A stretch of 64,000 nucleotides of DNA, taken from the NCBI RefSeq assembly GCF_958979055.1, contig NC_084889.1, positions 1,116,001 through 1,180,000 on the forward strand, given 5' to 3'. The position numbers were made by a program, and so were the translations under genes. Origin of the DNA: Alnus glutinosa (Eukaryota > Streptophyta > Magnoliopsida > Fagales > Betulaceae). Of this stretch, positions 11,701-23,928 are shown piece after piece. Each line of letters starts with the position of its first letter. Within the stretch, counting starts at the first letter, position 1. The notes under the pieces are model-generated. The model saw nothing but the letters and a program-made list of their open reading frames with translations. It searched no databases and was not told the DNA's origin.

Positions 11701-14700
11701 TCAAGCGTATGCTGCAGTGACTGCCATAGGTTCAGCCACGGGACTTGCAGTAGTAATTTCATCGGTGCTCTTAGATTTGCTGTCTATGTTGACAAGAAAG
11801 TCATTGAAGCACTCATCCAAGGTTCGAAAAGTTTCATCAGGGTAGAGAGTTCCCACTTCAACATCTTGAGGGCCATCGATGGTGAAGTTAACTTGACAAC
11901 CCTTTATGAATATATCATGCGTGAATGATGCAACAATGCTTTGAGGTATGCGATTCTCTGCAAAAAAAATAAAAAAAAAAAAAAAATAATACAAGAATGA
12001 AAATCATTGACAAAGTTGGCTAACAAATGGACCCGTTACGATCAGGACACGTGTTCCTTGTGTCTTGTTATGGGACGTACGTACGTACGTGTGACCAATT
12101 AATAAAAGCGTAAAACAAAAATGATGAAATTGTGAAAGAAATCAGACCTGCAGCTGCAGCAAGTAGGTCATTTTCAGAGACGGTAACTCGAGGGAGTGTT
12201 CTTCCAATCTTTTTCTCCCACAGAGATGCAAGCTCATTGATAGTATAAACATTGCCGGCAGGTCGAAAATGAACACACTTGTTAAGGGCCCGAATGTCAT
12301 CAATGGTTTTAATTGTTAATTTTCCAATATCAGCGCCGGCAACAAAATAAGCTGTGCGCAATAGCAAACTCGTTATTTATAACACAAGGAACAAAAATTT
12401 GGATAAACAAAAAAGAACCATGCATCTTTTGTTGTCGTCGTGTTGTCAGTGTCATGGACATTCGGTGTGAGTCCCATTAATTGCTGAACTAACAGTAAAC
12501 CGTCAAACTAACAGTCAAAATATATAGGAGATTTATTCTCTAAGAAATTGTTGGAGAAATTCACATTTTATTTTGAAGTCCTACGAGGATATATATATAT
12601 ATATACATCCACAGCGACGCAGATTTAAAACAAAATAACAAATGATTTTTTATTTAAAATACTCAAATAATGAACAAGTTTGTTGAAAAGCTATTTAAAA
12701 TAACTCGCGAGTCATTTTCTCCGCACGTGCTAGTCCAATGATCTTAAGAGGGTCCAATATGGGGGAGGCCCAATAACGCCCCTCCCCATCATTTAGCTAG
12801 GAGGAAGCCTAATTAACAATAGTGACTAACCAAGCTAGCTCTTGGCAATCAAGAAATCCCACATCGGTCCAATACCTGAAAGAAAATGACCCATCGAAGA
12901 GAAAGATGCTGAGAAGTGACGAGTCAAGAGCGAACCGCCCGGTCAGGTGGCCACCTTCTTCAATAAGCCAAAGATGCCTCAATTAAAGGGCAAGACGACA
13001 GGACCACAACCTTTCTTTTCTTTTCTTTTCAAACAAAAAAACAAATTCTTTTTTATTTTAAAAAAGATAAAAGACGTTTTCAAATAGTTATCTTTGGTAT
13101 CTCAATTATTTTCATTCGAAATAATCCAAACAGAAAGAAATTAAATTCCCTTTTAAAACCTTATCAGAAAGCCGGCCTCATAGAGAGCGGTCTCGATCTT
13201 GCCATCTATATTCACGGTTTTCTTCAGTTGAATAGTTTTAATAATTGCACTAAAATAACAAGCATACGACATTCAAATCAATTTCTTAGTAGAAGCTAGC
13301 AACGACTACATTGGATTTTAGTGTTCAATTCGATCGACAAAGAGACAACCTTTCCTACTTTCAACTTGTCTAGTGGCTAGTGAGAGCAATTGAAAGAAAA
13401 GAACGCACAGTCGTCTGGTGCCTCAAAGCTGGCTTCTACTAGTTGGAATTTATGCTATTCTACAGTCTTACTTTTGCACTTCATTTTCTAGGCCGGCTTT
13501 TGTAAAAAGAGAAAGGTAATGGTGGCCGGACTCAATGGAGATCATTGTGGATCCCGTGTAACGAGACTGTTTATAGGAATTGCTCGGTCCTTACTGATTC
13601 GAGCAGGTAGAATTTAAACTGTTCATATAGGCAATTTCAATGCACTTAATACCTAAATATAAAGGAATCATTTTATGATCGAGATTTTATTTTATTTTAT
13701 CAAAACATTATATGTTGTTATGTCATTTAAATATTTTAAATGATGTGACATTTACCGTTAATTAAAATAAAATAAGATTTTAACTGGGAAATGGCTTCTC
13801 TTTACCTCAATTATAATGGGGAGGATCCTTGTCTATTCATAGTGGACTAATAATGAGAGATATGTGCAGGCAAATGTATCTCTCACCTTTGACGTTACCA
13901 TCGCCGTAGATTTGGAACTGATCCAAAGGAGGGACAACCTCTGACGGGTGTGTGTTGTCGTAGTAAGGCCAAGAAGCAATAGAATTGCAGCAAATGTAAG
14001 TGTGTGGGACACCGTAATCCTCGATCAAGCGCCTGACTTTGCGCTTGGCTTTGTACATATCAAGCCCCGGCTCCACCGGATCAGCTCTGTCCACTTCGTG
14101 CCCAAACTCCGATGGAAGAAACCTCTGCAAAACATATTTGGCTTTATTTACCCAAATTGAGAAGAAGAAGAAAAATCTAATATTGATCTACTATAATATT
14201 AACAGGGAACCCCAAGATTTTCTCCGAGAAGGGCCTCTTCCCGCCGGTGAAAATCAAAAGAAAAGTGTAGAAAAAGGAGGACAAATTAAAGAGAACATAC
14301 AGCAGAAAATTAATTCCGCTGTCTTGACAAAAGAATTTCTTTTTTCCATATTTAAAACTGTATTCAGCAATATTGGATCATGGGTATTATTTTTGGCACA
14401 TATTATACGTAGTGGTATATATACCTTAATGGTACCAACAGATTTTATGGCCTCGATTAAGGTGAGTTGGTCCAGTATGTTTCCACCTCCCACGGCTGAT
14501 ATTACTATATCGATCTCATGCTCTTTTAGTATTTTCTCCATGAATTCTTTATCATTAATCAGTCCCTGAAAACATGTAAAAAAATTACAGATTATGATCT
14601 GTACATGTATGAGTATATATACGTGCATTAGCGGGTATATATGTATACATATGTTAAGGAGAAATTGGGATTTTTACATGCAAGATTGTGGCGCCTTTGT

Positions 14701-14884
14701 CTTGGAAAGCCCTGATGGTGCTCGCCTTAGAAGGGCTACCGCCAACGGGGCCTGGCCGGACGAGAATATAGGTGGGTCGGCCGGCGTCTAGGCTGGCTTC
14801 TGCGACGAACTGACCAATGAAACCTGTTGCTCCGGCTATAAGGACTCGGCCCTTGGCCGTTGAAACCGAGGTTGTGACAGTCAT
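11701..14884 (-). CDS. LAR: Leucoanthocyanidin reductase
   Basis: Five exons: 14678-14884, 14425-14565, 13887-14124, 12148-12351, 11701-11957, giving 1047 nt and 348 aa, the normal LAR length. LAR is an NADPH-dependent reductase of the PIP/isoflavone-reductase group. It converts leucocyanidin to catechin in proanthocyanidin (condensed tannin) synthesis, in the cytosol. The Rossmann motif GATGFIG is at residues 18-24. All three LAR-diagnostic motifs are present: RFLP (start of exon 3), ICCN (followed by SIASWPYY) and THD ([10 protein letters not shown]). The LAR-specific C-terminal extension after the reductase core is retained (residues about 315-348). No frame breaks were found, so the gene looks functional. 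The start is the ATG at 14884, matching the family N-terminus. Intron 3 is 1.5 kb and AT-rich. Confidence 0.97.
12352..13886 (-). other. LAR intron 3
   Basis: A 1.5-kb intron, the longest in LAR, between the exons ending at 13887 and starting at 12351. It holds a short AT run near 12590 and low-complexity A/T stretches. The word AAATCCCACATCGGT near 12855 resembles conserved sequence at the ends of some plant TRIM elements, but I could not define an element. No coding segment is seen. Confidence 0.7.
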
Positions 14885-15030
14885 GCTTGCAATTAATGGC
14901 TTTTACGAAAGTCAAGCCTAGTATTTCTCGGTTGGCACCAAGAGACACAGAACAAAAGAGGGAGAGCCAGAGGGTGGCAACTGGGAAGGTATCTGTGCAA
15001 TTGATCGATGTATAGAAGTATGTGTATGAA

Positions 15031-15043
15031 TATTATATATAAT
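15031..15043 (-). promoter_or_regulatory. Putative TATA box of LAR
   Basis: The minus strand carries ATTATATATAATA about 150 bp upstream of the LAR ATG, a usual distance for a plant TATA box with a 5' UTR of roughly 110-120 nt. The sequence is nearly palindromic, so orientation rests on the neighbouring gene only. Confidence 0.5.
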
Positions 15044-16169
15044 GGTGGGGGGTGGGCCCATTGGGAATTTAATATGAAAGAAAAAACAATAATCAGATAA
15101 TAATAATAATACGCTACAGGAATTCAATTAATGGGGTCTATGCTTTCACTTCAGCTACCCTTCCACAAAATCATCAGTTCAATCTTGATGTTTATGCTGT
15201 GGAAAACACCCGCGTGTTGACATTTAGCTCACACCCTCTTTATTTGCCTTTGAGTAGTAGCTAAGAAGGAAGAAACTCGTGCAACGGTGCAAGGAACTCT
15301 TCCAGACAGTCGGGTAAAAGTGTGAAAGGGATAATCCGAGCCCTACAGACAAGCACAGGCGATTACCCTCATTTATGTTACAAGGGCATCTTCACTAATA
15401 ATAGTCAAATAATTATTAAAAAAGTACAATTTTTTATTTTAGTTATTTTTTTTTTATATTCTATCCAAAATCATAGCCACATGCTATGAGATTAAAAAGT
15501 CATAGATACAAATAAAATTCTTATAATAAAATATCATCTATGACTTTCATCTTCCAGTAGCTCATGTACAAAAATAGTTAAAAAGTAAATCTGCTTCGAG
15601 CAGACTAGATCTACGACAATGATAACCAAATATTCTAAAAAAAATTATTTAAACCGGCCGTGAGAAATACTATTCCATCTAAATATTATTTTGAAAAATA
15701 AACGCAGGGGTATCTTGAAAATTTTAATGGGATTTAACTGAAAATTCTAATGGAGAGTTGAAATTGAAAAAAATTGAAATGGATACCTTAAATTGACACT
15801 TTTTAAAGTTTATGTACCTTCTTTCAAAAGTGATGAAAGATCAAGGGTTATAAATGAAGTTTTCCCTATTATTTTTCAAAAATTTCTTTATTATTTTTCT
15901 AACATTTATATTTTTGAATGTTTATCTTTTCCTAACAGTCATATTTCTAAATATGTGTCTTATCCTAACGTTTATATTTTTGAATTTTTTTTCTAGTGGT
16001 CATATTTTTCAAAAAGTATCATATACTTTCAATATCAATAAACGTTAGGATAAGAAAGAGAAATAAAAGTTTGCTTTGAATATGAAAAATAATTTATATA
16101 TATTAATTTTATTTTGTGAGTAAACATTACCAACAAAAATCACCATTTTGCCGAGGTTATTGGAGTGAG

Positions 16170-16202
<33 letters not shown>

Positions 16203-16404
16203 AACTATTTTAATAAGCCTACTAAAAATGGTCGGCTGCCGTGATTGAGGCTCTACTTGCTATATGTCACCCAGGCAACAAGATTGTATTTGTGTGTATG
16301 GTCATGATCATTACTTGTGTTTTAGTTTTTGTTTTTATTTTTTAATTATTAATTTTTCGTTCTGAAAATTAATATATTAACAAACAATTTAATACACACA
16401 GATA
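15044..16404. other. AT-rich intergenic region upstream of LAR
   Basis: No gene recognised. The first few hundred bases presumably contain LAR promoter elements. At 15880-16030 there is an imperfect internal repetition of AT-rich words (TTTATATTTTTGAAT and variants). A T run joins an A run at 16170-16204. Apparent reading frames are AT-rich noise. Confidence 0.6.
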
Positions 16405-16553
16405 GTTTTCAATGTTACCTTGAGACTTAAGTTCAAATAAAAAACAGGGCCGAATAAGCTCATCTGCACATGAATGATGAAAGTTTTCAATGTTACCTTA
16501 AGTTCAAATAAAAAACAGGGCCGAATAAGCTCATCTGCACATGAATGATGAAA
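16405..16553. repeat. Tandem duplication, 78- and 71-bp copies
   Basis: Copy 1 (16405-16482) and copy 2 (16483-16553) are essentially identical except that copy 2 lacks the 7 bases TGAGACT. They are adjacent with no spacer, suggesting a recent slippage or unequal-crossover event. Confidence 0.93.
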
Positions 16554-16656
16554 GCCAAGTAATGACAGTGTCGGAGCAGTGAATACGGCGATGATTATGG
16601 GATAAAGCCTGTATTATATTGACAACTGCGTTAGTATAAATAGTTTTTATGTGCAT

Positions 16657-16762
16657 GGGTAGTTTAATTGGCTGGAGACCACACATTAGAAAGCGAAGGT
16701 CATTAGTTCGAATCTCCTCTCCCTTTTTGTGCGGACATGTCAAACAAAAAAAAAAAAAAAAA
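16657..16762 (+). mobile_element. tRNA-derived SINE
   Basis: The body begins GGGTAGTTTAATTGG. It contains an A-box-like TAGTTTAATTGG at 16660-16671 and a B-box-like AGTTCGAATCT at 16705-16715, and ends in a 17-base A run (16746-16762). TTATGTGCA just before and CTATGTAGCA just after form an imperfect target duplication. At about 106 bp it is short for a plant SINE. The cloverleaf is not intact, so it is not a tRNA gene. Confidence 0.8.
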
Positions 16763-17359
16763 CTTCTATGTAGCAATTTATATTGATAACAATTAACTTC
16801 ATTTGAAGGAAAAAAAAAAAAAATCCTAAATAATAGGCTACATTTCTTTTTGTGATTGCCCCCAAAATGTTTGCCATGGTCAAAAAAGGTAAGAATAAAT
16901 TTTTTTAAAATGAAGAGAAGAAATGCAGAAATGAGACCTATTGCTCCATATCTGCCATGATCGAGTTTACGGTTTACCATAAAGAGAAGAATCAAAGCAG
17001 AGAAAGAGAGAGCCAAACCTCAAATGGTGTTGACGGCGTCGGTTGAGGCACAGATGCTGAGATAGTGAGATGTAGCAGCAGATCAAAAGTGAGCCAAACC
17101 TCTACTTTTGGGGGGATTTTATCGCCATGTCGCGCCTGCTGCCAACACTTCGCACGGAGCGCCGTAGAACTGCCCTAGAGTGGGTTGACAACCTAAATTA
17201 TTTGGTTGCTGGTTATAGGATGCAGCATTGCAGTGCAGAAGTGAGGCGTCGACTAAGGCACAATGATTGAGAGTTTGAGACTTGAGGGTCGAGTGATCAG
17301 TGAAGTGTAGAAGAGAGGCAGAAACTTGAAAGGGTAAGTCTCGAAGAATCAGAGTAAAA

Positions 17360-17471
17360 CCCTAAAAGGCTAACCGAGTATATTATAAATTTTTAAAAAA
17401 CCCTAAAAGGCTAACCGAGTATATTATAAATTTTTAAAAAACCCTAAAAGGCTAACCGAGTATATTATAAA

Positions 17472-17518
<47 letters not shown>
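17360..17518. repeat. Three tandem copies of a 41-bp unit, then a (TA)n(GT)n microsatellite
   Basis: The unit beginning CCCTAAAAGGCTAACCGAGT starts at 17360, 17401 and 17442, with near-perfect identity and exact 41-bp spacing. It is followed by a TA run and a GT run to 17518. Downstream, TTACCGATTATAATCGAGTA and GGTAACCGATTTT reuse the same CCGA-containing words, so the array may be the edge of a larger repeat. Confidence 0.92.
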
Positions 17519-17519
<1 letters not shown>

Positions 17520-18761
17520 ACATACCCTGTTACCGATTATAATCGAGTATATATAAATGCTAAAGTCGGTAACCGATTTTGGGGTAGTCGGTTATTGGCC
17601 GAATTTACGCCCCTAAAAACTTGTGTGCAATCAAGTGAATCAATTATTTAATGATAAATGGAGTAGAGGATTGAAACTATAAATTAATTAATCAGATGAG
17701 TAAAAAGTTACATGTATTGATAGAGACTGATTAAACCAAAGTGGAATAAATACTATTAACCATCTTTATGAAGGATTACCGGACAATTATTAGTTTCATA
17801 ATCAAGATAGTTAACGAGATATTTCACTGTCATTACCATAATAATTTAATTGAGTAATATTTCTAGCAGTAGGCGGGCTTAAGAATCATTGAAAATATTG
17901 GCTAGGAATACTATAATTTTTATTACAACTTAATGTGGTAGTTTATAATTAGTAAAATAATTATGAGTGTATGTATAACAAGTCAAACACTAACTACTAA
18001 TTAAATTGACAAATAAAATTTTTATTTAATTATAAATCATAACGTCAGTTTGTAAAAAATAATATTAAAAAAAAAAAAAAAAAGTGTAGTATTTGGTACC
18101 TTAATAAAGAATTCATGTGATAAAGATGGATGAGCTTTGCCTGCGGGCAGTAAATGCTTGACCAATAGATGTAGCGACTCACATTTTGTTGGAAGGTTTA
18201 TGCGTATGGTTAACACACGTAATTAATTAAGTAGGATCATCGTGACGACAGCTGGGGCCCCATCCCCTTATGGTCACAGCAAGGCATCATTATTCATGGG
18301 TCCCACCGTCCCATGAAATGACGAAACTATATATATATATATATATATAGTCCTTGATGATCAGGAAGCGAATATGAAACATTTAGGAAAATTACCTTTC
18401 CCTCTTTACTGAAACTAGCATATATAACCCGTGTCATGCGCGGATTTTTACGAATTAAAATTATGTTATGTGCTTATGTTTAAAAAGTAATAAATAATAT
18501 ACATAGTAATTTAAAAAAAGTTTTTAGCTATATTTAATTTCAGAAACAAAATAAAAATTTATGAATAAAAATAAAATTAGAAAGTAATAAATGATATACA
18601 AAGTAGTTTAAAAGCAAAAAACAAAATAGTACACTCGCATCATTGGAATAACTTGTATTCAATATGTACAAACTGGATAATCTGTATTAAAATGCTACAT
18701 AAAATTTATCAAGTCTATAAACATGAAATTTGAAAACTTATAATAGAGAAATTGAAATATG

Positions 18762-19184
18762 TCAAGCATGAGCGTCTTCATTGTCGGAGGACTCAGACGA
18801 TGGTACATTTATCTCGTCCTGACACTCCAAATCAATCATGTGGTGAAAATTAATAACTTCAGGCGTTTGATGCAAGTGTTGGTAGCGACTTAGTGATGTT
18901 GCGCTCTTAGGATCAGAAGCGAACGCATGAGCGAATCCCCTATTTGATATCCCATCTCGATGTACTTGAACACGTCGTCCCCTCCCACAACTGATGCTAG
19001 GAGTCCTCACCATGAAAAGACGCAAACGGAGGACTCCATATCTCTCGCGACACGCCCAGCGTACCAAGCTGAGTAAGCGTTTATTGGGATCTCGTTCATC
19101 TTTCTTAAGATGTTTGCCTATCATGCTGCAGTCCAAAATATAGATTAAAGGAACCCAAAAGAAAATATTGTTAACAATTAACAT
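18762..19184 (-). pseudogene. Unrecognised open frame inside the Helitron-like element, possible captured gene fragment
   Basis: A 140-codon open frame with a charged central part containing KHLKKDERDPNKRLLSLVRW and an acidic serine-rich end (PSSESSDNEDAHA). A good splice acceptor (CTGCAG) precedes the codons for MIGKHLKK, and a possible donor follows LRLRLFM, so it looks like exon material with part of an intron. I do not recognise the family. It could be a host gene fragment picked up by the Helitron, or chance; expression is unknown. Confidence 0.3.
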
Positions 19185-19503
19185 ATTTCAACTAAAGAAA
19201 ATCGCACACTCAGTGTAATCAAATAATGAATAATTAACAATTTATAAATCACCAAACATGAAGCAAAATATTATAAATATTATTTTCTTATTATTGAAAT
19301 CACATGTATTGAATATTTACATGTACTAAATTTAATTCAAGAGAACAATTACATAATATTGTAATGTACAAAATAGTGTAAAACAAAAATAACTGGATAA
19401 AGATTAAAAAAACAAATAATTATCCATTTTATAAACTGATTTTTTTATTTATTATTTTATTTTATATTTTAAAAATAGCCATCGTCAAGCACACCCAATC
19501 CTC

Positions 19504-19542
<39 letters not shown>

Positions 19543-20878
19543 TAAGACTTTCATAATATTGGTTGTATATGCAATCTTTTAAATTTACAGATTTAATGTG
19601 CCAAATGTGAGTCATTTTCAATCTATCTAACAACACTTAATCCATATAAATTTAAACATGTAATAGTAGTTTAAATTGAAAAGAAATATAAAGAAAAAAT
19701 GGCAAGAAGAAGACTTAGCTAGACACTGATTATTAAAATATTGATGGACAATAAACAGGAATCTATGATATTATTGTTGGTGTTATATCTATTATATTCC
19801 GGCCAATATGATTAAAACCCATATATATATATAAACATTCGAAAAAAAAAAAAGAAAAATACATTATAAAAAAACCAAATTTGCAGAAGAAGATACATAC
19901 TTTATTTTGTCTCCCTCTCAAACTCACAAAATCCAAAAAGTCCTTCAACCTATATAGTACATAAAACTCAAGTTAAACATATACTATTATTTATTACTTA
20001 AGAAAATAATCAAAAGAATGCAATGGTGAAGAGTATAAGTATATAACAATTCAATTTATGAATTCAATATTGATGTAGCAAGATATATATATCAAGAACA
20101 TACCTGTGTGTGTATTGCAATTTATTTGCAAAAGTAAGTCAAAGTATGCTATAAAACAAATTGAGGGAACTTTTTTTATTTTGAAGAAGGAGAATAGGAT
20201 CAACTTCACGTGTCTTGCAAACTATTTTGAGAGAAGAATTAGATAGATCGCTTGTATTCAATACTTTTAAACATTAATTAAGAAGTCATTGTACATAATA
20301 TGGTGATTTGACCAAAAAAAAAGATCAGGAGAAGAGAAAAATAGCACTTAAGCGTAAATTTGGAAATGCATGCTACAAATCAAAATAATTGAACTTAAGA
20401 ATATAGTAACATTTTTTGCTATTTATTTCCATAAATATATATTTTTCCAGCATATTAAAGATGCCGTTTATTGTAATCCCAAAGAACAAAAGATTAAAAA
20501 AAGTTAATATCACTTTAGATGAAGATTTAATACAAATATCAAATAATGCAATATAGTACCACGCTATTTTACCCACTCCCCCAAATAGATGTTCCAGTAG
20601 AATAGGTACTCATCTAAAAAAAGAAAGAAAAAGAATAGGTACTCACTTCTTTTGAAGGCCTTATCTTTTCTTCTAACCTTCTACCTACGACAATGTTTAA
20701 AGAATATTTTAATGCCATATGATTGTAGTTCAAAACTTTACAATCTAGAGAGAGAGAGTACCTTTTGGTGACAAAGTCTGTCGTTGTTAGCTTGTAGCAT
20801 AAAGGGACAAAAGTAATTTTGTATGGAGAGGAATTTTGTAAATGTAAAGCGTTGTGTTTATATGGACTCTGTTATATA

Positions 20879-21040
20879 TGACAGTTATTTTAAAACCGAA
20901 TTCGAATTCAAAGAATTTAAAATTTGAAGTTATTTAGTGGCCATGTGTCATAATATGAGATATGACAGTTATTTATAAACCGAATTCAGAAGATTTAAAA
21001 CTTAACAGTTATTTAGTGGCCACTTGTGACAATATTATGC
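20879..21040. repeat. Imperfect tandem duplication at the Helitron 5' region
   Basis: Two adjacent copies of about 80 bp (20879-20960 and 20963-21040) share GACAGTTATTT...ACCGAATTC...TTATTTAGTGGCCA. A third, shorter relative (GCCACTTGTCGCAATATTATGCA) is at about 21315-21338. This suggests nested or repeated Helitron ends. Confidence 0.75.
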
Positions 21041-21458
21041 AATCTTCTTATATACATACATTATTATTATTATGAAACACTACGTTTTAGTTTTAGTTAG
21101 TTTGTAAGAAAAAATAACTAATGCATAAATGAGTTGGTTACCCATGTTTAACACAAAAATAGGGTTCAGTTTTTTTTTTTTTTTTTTTGAGAGAACAAAT
21201 AGGGATTTAGTTTTTATTTAGCTTGCAAATAGAGATTGAGTTTACTATTACATTTTAACACGAACCTAAACTCACCGTTTAACTTAAAATGAATACTTGG
21301 CTGCATTTTAAGACGCCACTTGTCGCAATATTATGCATTCCTCTGAATGATTTGGTACCTTAAAAACCAAAGAAAAGCCCCAACTCATTAGTCCGATTTC
21401 ACCGGACAGCTAAAACACAATATTCTCTGTCACACCACCTTCACCCTATTCAATCACT

Positions 21459-22215
21459 TTTTTTTTTTTTTGAACAGGAATAATCTTCTCATTAAGAAAG
21501 ATGACTATTACAGTCTAGAGACAAAGAAGTCTCTAAAACAAGCAGAAGAAATGAACAAAGGCAAATTTTTAGTCCAGACATTACAAATACCATAAAATGA
21601 AGCCCTTCTAGCAAGGAGGTGTGCCACTTCATTGGCATCTCTAACACAGTGGCTCCATTTACAGACAGAAAAAGCACCGGCTCTTTGTTTGATTGCTTCC
21701 AGAAAATGCCCAATTTTATGGAGGGGATAATCTGAATCAGTAACTGCTTTAATGATTTGCAAAGAGTCACCCTCACTCACTACATTCACATAACCCAAAT
21801 CACAACAGAACTCCAGGGCAAAAAGAGCAGCCATAGCTTCCGCACAGACCGATTCTGCCACAGTCCTAGTAACGCCACATTTAGCTGCAAGGACAAAACC
21901 ATCAGCATCTCTAATGACACATCCCATACCAACTACAGCAGAACTAATATTCAGAGAAGCATCCCAATTAATCTTCACAAACCCAGCCACAGGGGGCTCC
22001 CAAAATGTACAAGACAGAGAACTAACATCACTGGAAGCTGAGGACAAAGGCTTCCTTAGATTATATTTTTTTTTAAATCTTCAAGCAGATGGGATGCTTC
22101 AAGACATACCTTCAGAGGAGGAAGAAACTGACCTTCAAAAATTAGCTTATTTCGTCTTAACCAAATCCTATGCAAGACAACCACAGCAAGACTCAAAAGA
22201 TCAGCATTTAAAATT
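21459..22215 (-). mobile_element. 5'-truncated LINE with RNase H domain
   Basis: The minus-strand frame 22047-21508 (179 codons) is an RNase H-like RVT_3 domain of plant LINEs: VKINWDASLN (first catalytic Asp), AEAMAALFALEF (Glu), VVSEGDSLQIIKA (Asp) and VRDANEVAHLLARRA (His/Asp region). Upstream on the same strand, 22200-22050 encodes IWLRRNKLIFEG, the usual linker after zf-RVT, separated by a frameshift at an A run. A T run at 21459-21470 is the poly(A) tail. The RNase H frame itself is intact, so the insertion is fairly young. The element is truncated just beyond 22200. Confidence 0.88.
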
Positions 22216-22229
22216 TTTATAATTAACCA

Positions 22230-23620
22230 CTTCGTGAGACCCGAATCTCAAGCATAAGGCACAACATTTTCTTAAAATACTCACTTTGACCATTGAAAAA
22301 TAAGATTTGCCCTTTATAATTATCAATTAAATAAAAAAAAATACTAATAAATTTAATTATTTAATTAATATTTTAATAAAGACAAATACCTCGAGCCTAC
22401 ATTTAGCTTTTTTGCACGTTGAGTTTGGTGTCGTCAGCTCAACGAACTAATGTCTTAAAGAGGTATATATATATATATACACATATAGCATTGGGATTTC
22501 TTCTTAATGCGATCTGGATCTCTAATTAGTATATGTTTTTGCTTTGCTTCTTGTGTCTATAGAATATATAAAATGCAACTTGCAATTATATATTAAGCTT
22601 CTTTTTTTTCTTTTTTCTTTTTTCCTATTGGATAATGAGAAAATCTGTTCCCGACTGCAGTCAAGGTCTTTTCTAGTTTTGTACATGTACTTATGTCGGA
22701 CGTCAGTAATAATCAGCATGTGCAGTAATAATTTACGCCCATACATTATATTAATGCCACGTGTTTTTTTGTTTTTGTTTTTTTTATTTATAATTCTGCA
22801 TGCCCATTGCCCCATGCCCCATGCCCCATGCCCCATGCCCCATGCATCATATTATTCTGAATAATTTTAGGCCTCCACCGAACCCGTGGTTCCTCTCATT
22901 TCAATTTTTTTTTTGGAAGCAATGATTTCTTATAAATTAATTTTATAGAGAATTGCTTGTCATATGACTCATATTGCATAAAAAAACATTATAAAGTACG
23001 TAATTGTTGACTGAATATGATATAGAGGTAATAACCAACGATAAATATATTAAATCAGATCCAACAACACTACATCGATCACTTACTTTTTATAGAGGTG
23101 TGATTCACCGGTGAAGGAAAATTGTCCTCCACTCACCCTTTTTCATGAAAAAATAATTTTTTATTATCAAAAAAATAACTTCTGATGGTCACATCAAAAG
23201 CTACTTTTTGATAATAAAAAAATAATTTTTTAATTAAAAATGTTGGTCGGGGGATGGAAAATCATTTTCGCTTTTTATCATACTCAATCATTTAACAAGT
23301 TGCTCGAGTTAATTCCGTATAATTATGCGGTTAATTGTACAGTCTAATTCAATCAACGGACACCTGCAAAACAAGTAGAAACAATCATCGACTTGCCGAA
23401 ACTTATCAACATAAAGACTCTCTAATACTTAAGTTAGCAAAGAAAATAGCATGACGCTCAAAGGAGAGTTAAGGTCTAGGTCGTTTCCCCTCTATATATT
23501 CTATAATCATTAATGACAAGAGCTAAAATAAACAAAAAGAAAAATTGGATGTATCATTTTAGGTAAGACAAAGACTAAAGACTAAAGACTAAAGAGCCAC
23601 GAGTTGCACCTAACCATGCA
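22230..23620. other. AT-rich spacer with a short heptamer microsatellite
   Basis: No gene is visible. It contains a partial copy of the dispersed repeat at 22353-22379, an AT run at about 22463-22480, and a (CCCCATG)n array at 22802-22846. Two inverted words around TTTTTGATAATAAAAAAATAATTTTT near 23150-23240 form a weak hairpin. Confidence 0.6.
22802..22846. repeat. (CCCCATG)n heptamer microsatellite
   Basis: Five near-exact copies of CCCCATG (the first carries CCCATTG), ending at CATGCAT. A GC-rich island in an AT-rich spacer. Confidence 0.93.
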
Positions 23621-23643
23621 TGCATGATGATTGAGTATTCAAC

Positions 23644-23928
23644 TTGTCCAGATTTCAGCAGGGAGGTTTGGAACAAATTATTAGAGGGTCACGAGGATCT
23701 TTGGACGCCGAAGCGTCGAAAATTTACAAAAAAGGTAGAAGTCTTTTTCATCAACAACAAAAGGCCAATCATAACCCCAAAAATGCATGCGTGGAGATTT
23801 ATGAGCATTGCCGTGAACTATTAGAAATGTGTTCTGGACCAAACATGTTCAATCTGGTCAGCAATACATGGATGATTGCTGTTCTAACTGGGTTTTGGAT
23901 ATACTTACAAGTTATAATCAATTTCTAA
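23644..23928 (+). pseudogene. Unrecognised open frame, possible gene fragment
   Basis: A 94-codon frame. After a good acceptor-like TTTCAG it encodes a charged, helix-like stretch (SLDAEASKIYKKGRSLFHQQ then EIYEHCRELLEM) unlike the surrounding AT-rich noise. I cannot assign a family. No further exons in frame were found nearby, and there is no clear promoter. Fragment of a duplicated gene or chance; low confidence. Confidence 0.2.

Larger units (their letters stand above)
18415..21075 (-). mobile_element. Helitron-like element, probably non-autonomous
   Basis: On the minus strand the element ends with an imperfect hairpin (CCGCG-CATGA-CACGG, 18443-18429), then ten bases, then CTAG at 18418-18415, followed by host T. 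That layout is the standard Helitron 3' terminus. The presumed 5' end lies near 21075, where the minus strand reads an AT-rich start and then TATAAGAAG...ATAATATTGTCACAAGTGGC, typical of plant Helitron 5' regions. I did not find a clean 5' TC preceded by A, so that end is uncertain. No RepHel (Rep plus Pif1 helicase) coding sequence is visible. Exon-like fragments lie inside. Confidence 0.6.

Noticed and set aside
16681..16725. tRNA gene suggested by A- and B-box-like words
   Set aside because: No cloverleaf can be drawn, and the element ends in poly(A) with a target duplication, so it is a SINE.
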